64,000 nucleotides of DNA, taken from Palsa-883 sp963847615 (GTDB lineage: Bacteria > Pseudomonadota > Alphaproteobacteria > Acetobacterales > Acetobacteraceae). The position numbers and the translations under genes are program-made. This document shows positions 63,226 to 64,000 of this stretch, piece by piece. The notes under the pieces are model-generated. The model saw nothing but the letters and a program-made list of their open reading frames with translations. It was not told the DNA's origin and made no database searches. How positions within the stretch are numbered: the stretch's first letter is position 1; every line of letters begins with the position of its first letter. The stretch spans positions 248,001 through 312,000 of the forward strand of contig CAWKAN010000019.1 in assembly GCA_963847615.1 (NCBI GenBank), in the 5' to 3' direction.

Positions 63226-64000
63226 TCACCGGCTGCGCCAGGCGTCCAGCTCGGCCACCACCCGCGCCACCACCTCGTGCCACGCGCCCGGCGCCGGCTG
63301 GCGGAACAGCCGCAGCGACGAATACCAGGCGGTGTCATCGCGCCCCAACTGCCAGCGCCAGTCCGGCGCGAACGGCAGCATGACCCAGCACGCCACGCCG
63401 AGCGCGCCGGCGAGATGGGCGACCGACGTGTCCACCGTCACCAGCAGGTCGAGCGCGGCGATCAGCGCCGCCGTGTCGGCGTAGTCGGCCAGCGGCGCCG
63501 GCAGGTCGGGCAACCCTGCCTCGTCGGCCCGTGGGCCGAGCTGCAAGGAGACAAAGCGGATGCCGGGCGCCGCCAGCAGCCTGGCCAGGGCCTGCGGCGG
63601 CAGCGACCGTCGCCGATCGTTGGAATGCCCGGGGTTGCCGGCCCAGGCGATGCCGACCTTGCGTCCCTTGGGCAGGGAGGTAGACCACGCGGCTGCGCGC
63701 ACCGGGTCGGGCGCGAGGTAGCCGCCGGCGGCCGGGATCGTCGCTGGGGTGGTCGCGAAGGCGCGCGGCAGGCTCATCTGGTCGATCCAGGCGTCGTACG
63801 GCGGCAGCGTCCCGTCGATCGCCACCGCAGCGACCCCAGGCAGCGTCCCCAGCAGCGCCACCAGCCGCCGGTCGCAGGCCAGCACCACCCGCGCCCCGCG
63901 CGCGGCGATCAGCTTCAGGTAGCGCGCCAGTTGGATCGTGTCGCCGAACCCCTGCTCGGCGTGCACCAGGATGGTGCGGCCGGCCGGATCGTCGCCGGTC
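63226..64000 (-). CDS. GT9/TPR-type glycosyltransferase-like protein, C-terminal part
   Basis: The last ~258 residues of a larger protein that continues past the right edge (upstream codons GDDPAGRTILVHAEQGFGDT are in frame). Glycosyltransferase-9-like pattern: EQGFGDTIQLARYLKLIAAR, ARVVLACDRRLVALL, KVGIAWAGNPGHSNDRRRSL, then TVDTSVAHLAGALGVACWVM and the final W/LY region DWRWQLGRDDTAWYSSLRLF. Such domains often follow TPR repeats in alphaproteobacteria; the N-terminal part cannot be seen. Acceptor unknown. Confidence 0.88.
   Translation of the reverse strand, partial: TGDDPAGRTILVHAEQGFGDTIQLARYLKLIAARGARVVLACDRRLVALLGTLPGVAAVAIDGTLPPYDAWIDQMSLPRAFATTPATIPAAGGYLAPDPVRAAAWSTSLPKGRKVGIAWAGNPGHSNDRRRSLPPQALARLLAAPGIRFVSLQLGPRADEAGLPDLPAPLADYADTAALIAALDLLVTVDTSVAHLAGALGVACWVMLPFAPDWRWQLGRDDTAWYSSLRLFRQPAPGAWHEVVARVVAELDAWRSR

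Overview
The window is 64 kb of very GC-rich DNA with dense, mostly operonic genes and many GTG starts that overlap the preceding stop codon. The hopanoid genes (hpnABCD, hpnL), two-subunit molybdenum hydroxylase, selA-selB-tRNA-Sec cluster, biuret/allophanate genes and glycogen genes point to an alphaproteobacterium. Rhodospirillales, possibly Acetobacteraceae, is my best guess. This is inferred from protein families; there is no rRNA gene or other direct marker.

Layout: (1) 1-2.6 kb, RND efflux pump (membrane fusion lipoprotein and start of the permease). (2) 3.0-8.7 kb, small metabolic genes: metallo-beta-lactamase-fold protein, alpha/beta hydrolase plus cupin pair, HpcH/HpaI aldolase and flavin-dependent monooxygenase. 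(3) 8.9-11.5 kb, IorAB-type molybdenum hydroxylase; 11.8-12.9 kb, DUF389 membrane protein. (4) 13.2-16.8 kb, selA, selB and tRNA-Sec, so the organism probably inserts selenocysteine; higBA toxin-antitoxin follows. (5) 18-24 kb, inositol-type catabolic genes, two of them riddled with single-base frameshifts, then a decayed GxxExxY gene between long inverted repeats. (6) 24.9-31.2 kb, a biuret/carboxybiuret/allophanate pathway. (7) 31.5-33.5 kb, a chemoreceptor with a periplasmic CxxCH motif and a C-terminal PilZ domain. (8) 34.1-39.1 kb, hopanoid genes hpnABCD with divergent hpnL. (9) 39.7-44.8 kb, one 1,715-residue CheB-CheR-PAS-kinase-REC-REC-LuxR protein. (10) 45.5-62.2 kb, glycogen metabolism (two glgA, glgC, glgX, two phosphorylases) with ppsA and small genes. 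(11) The end holds a small membrane protein and the C-terminal part of a GT9-like glycosyltransferase.

How the genes work together: glgC and glgA make glycogen; the phosphorylases and glgX break it down; ppsA can feed gluconeogenesis. The biuret genes would convert biuret-type compounds through allophanate to ammonia and CO2. HpnC and HpnD act in forming the squalene backbone of hopanoids. HpnA and HpnB are accessory hopanoid genes.

Two features dominate the non-coding DNA. First, several families of structured intergenic repeats are present: a ~300-bp nested palindrome, 53/169-bp ATACCAGC elements, GCAAGCAAG-bounded CACGGAG elements, and 85-bp direct repeats. Second, otherwise well-conserved genes carry many single-base frameshifts, 11 of them in 1.6 kb of the inositol region. 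Whether these are real decay or assembly errors cannot be decided from the sequence alone.
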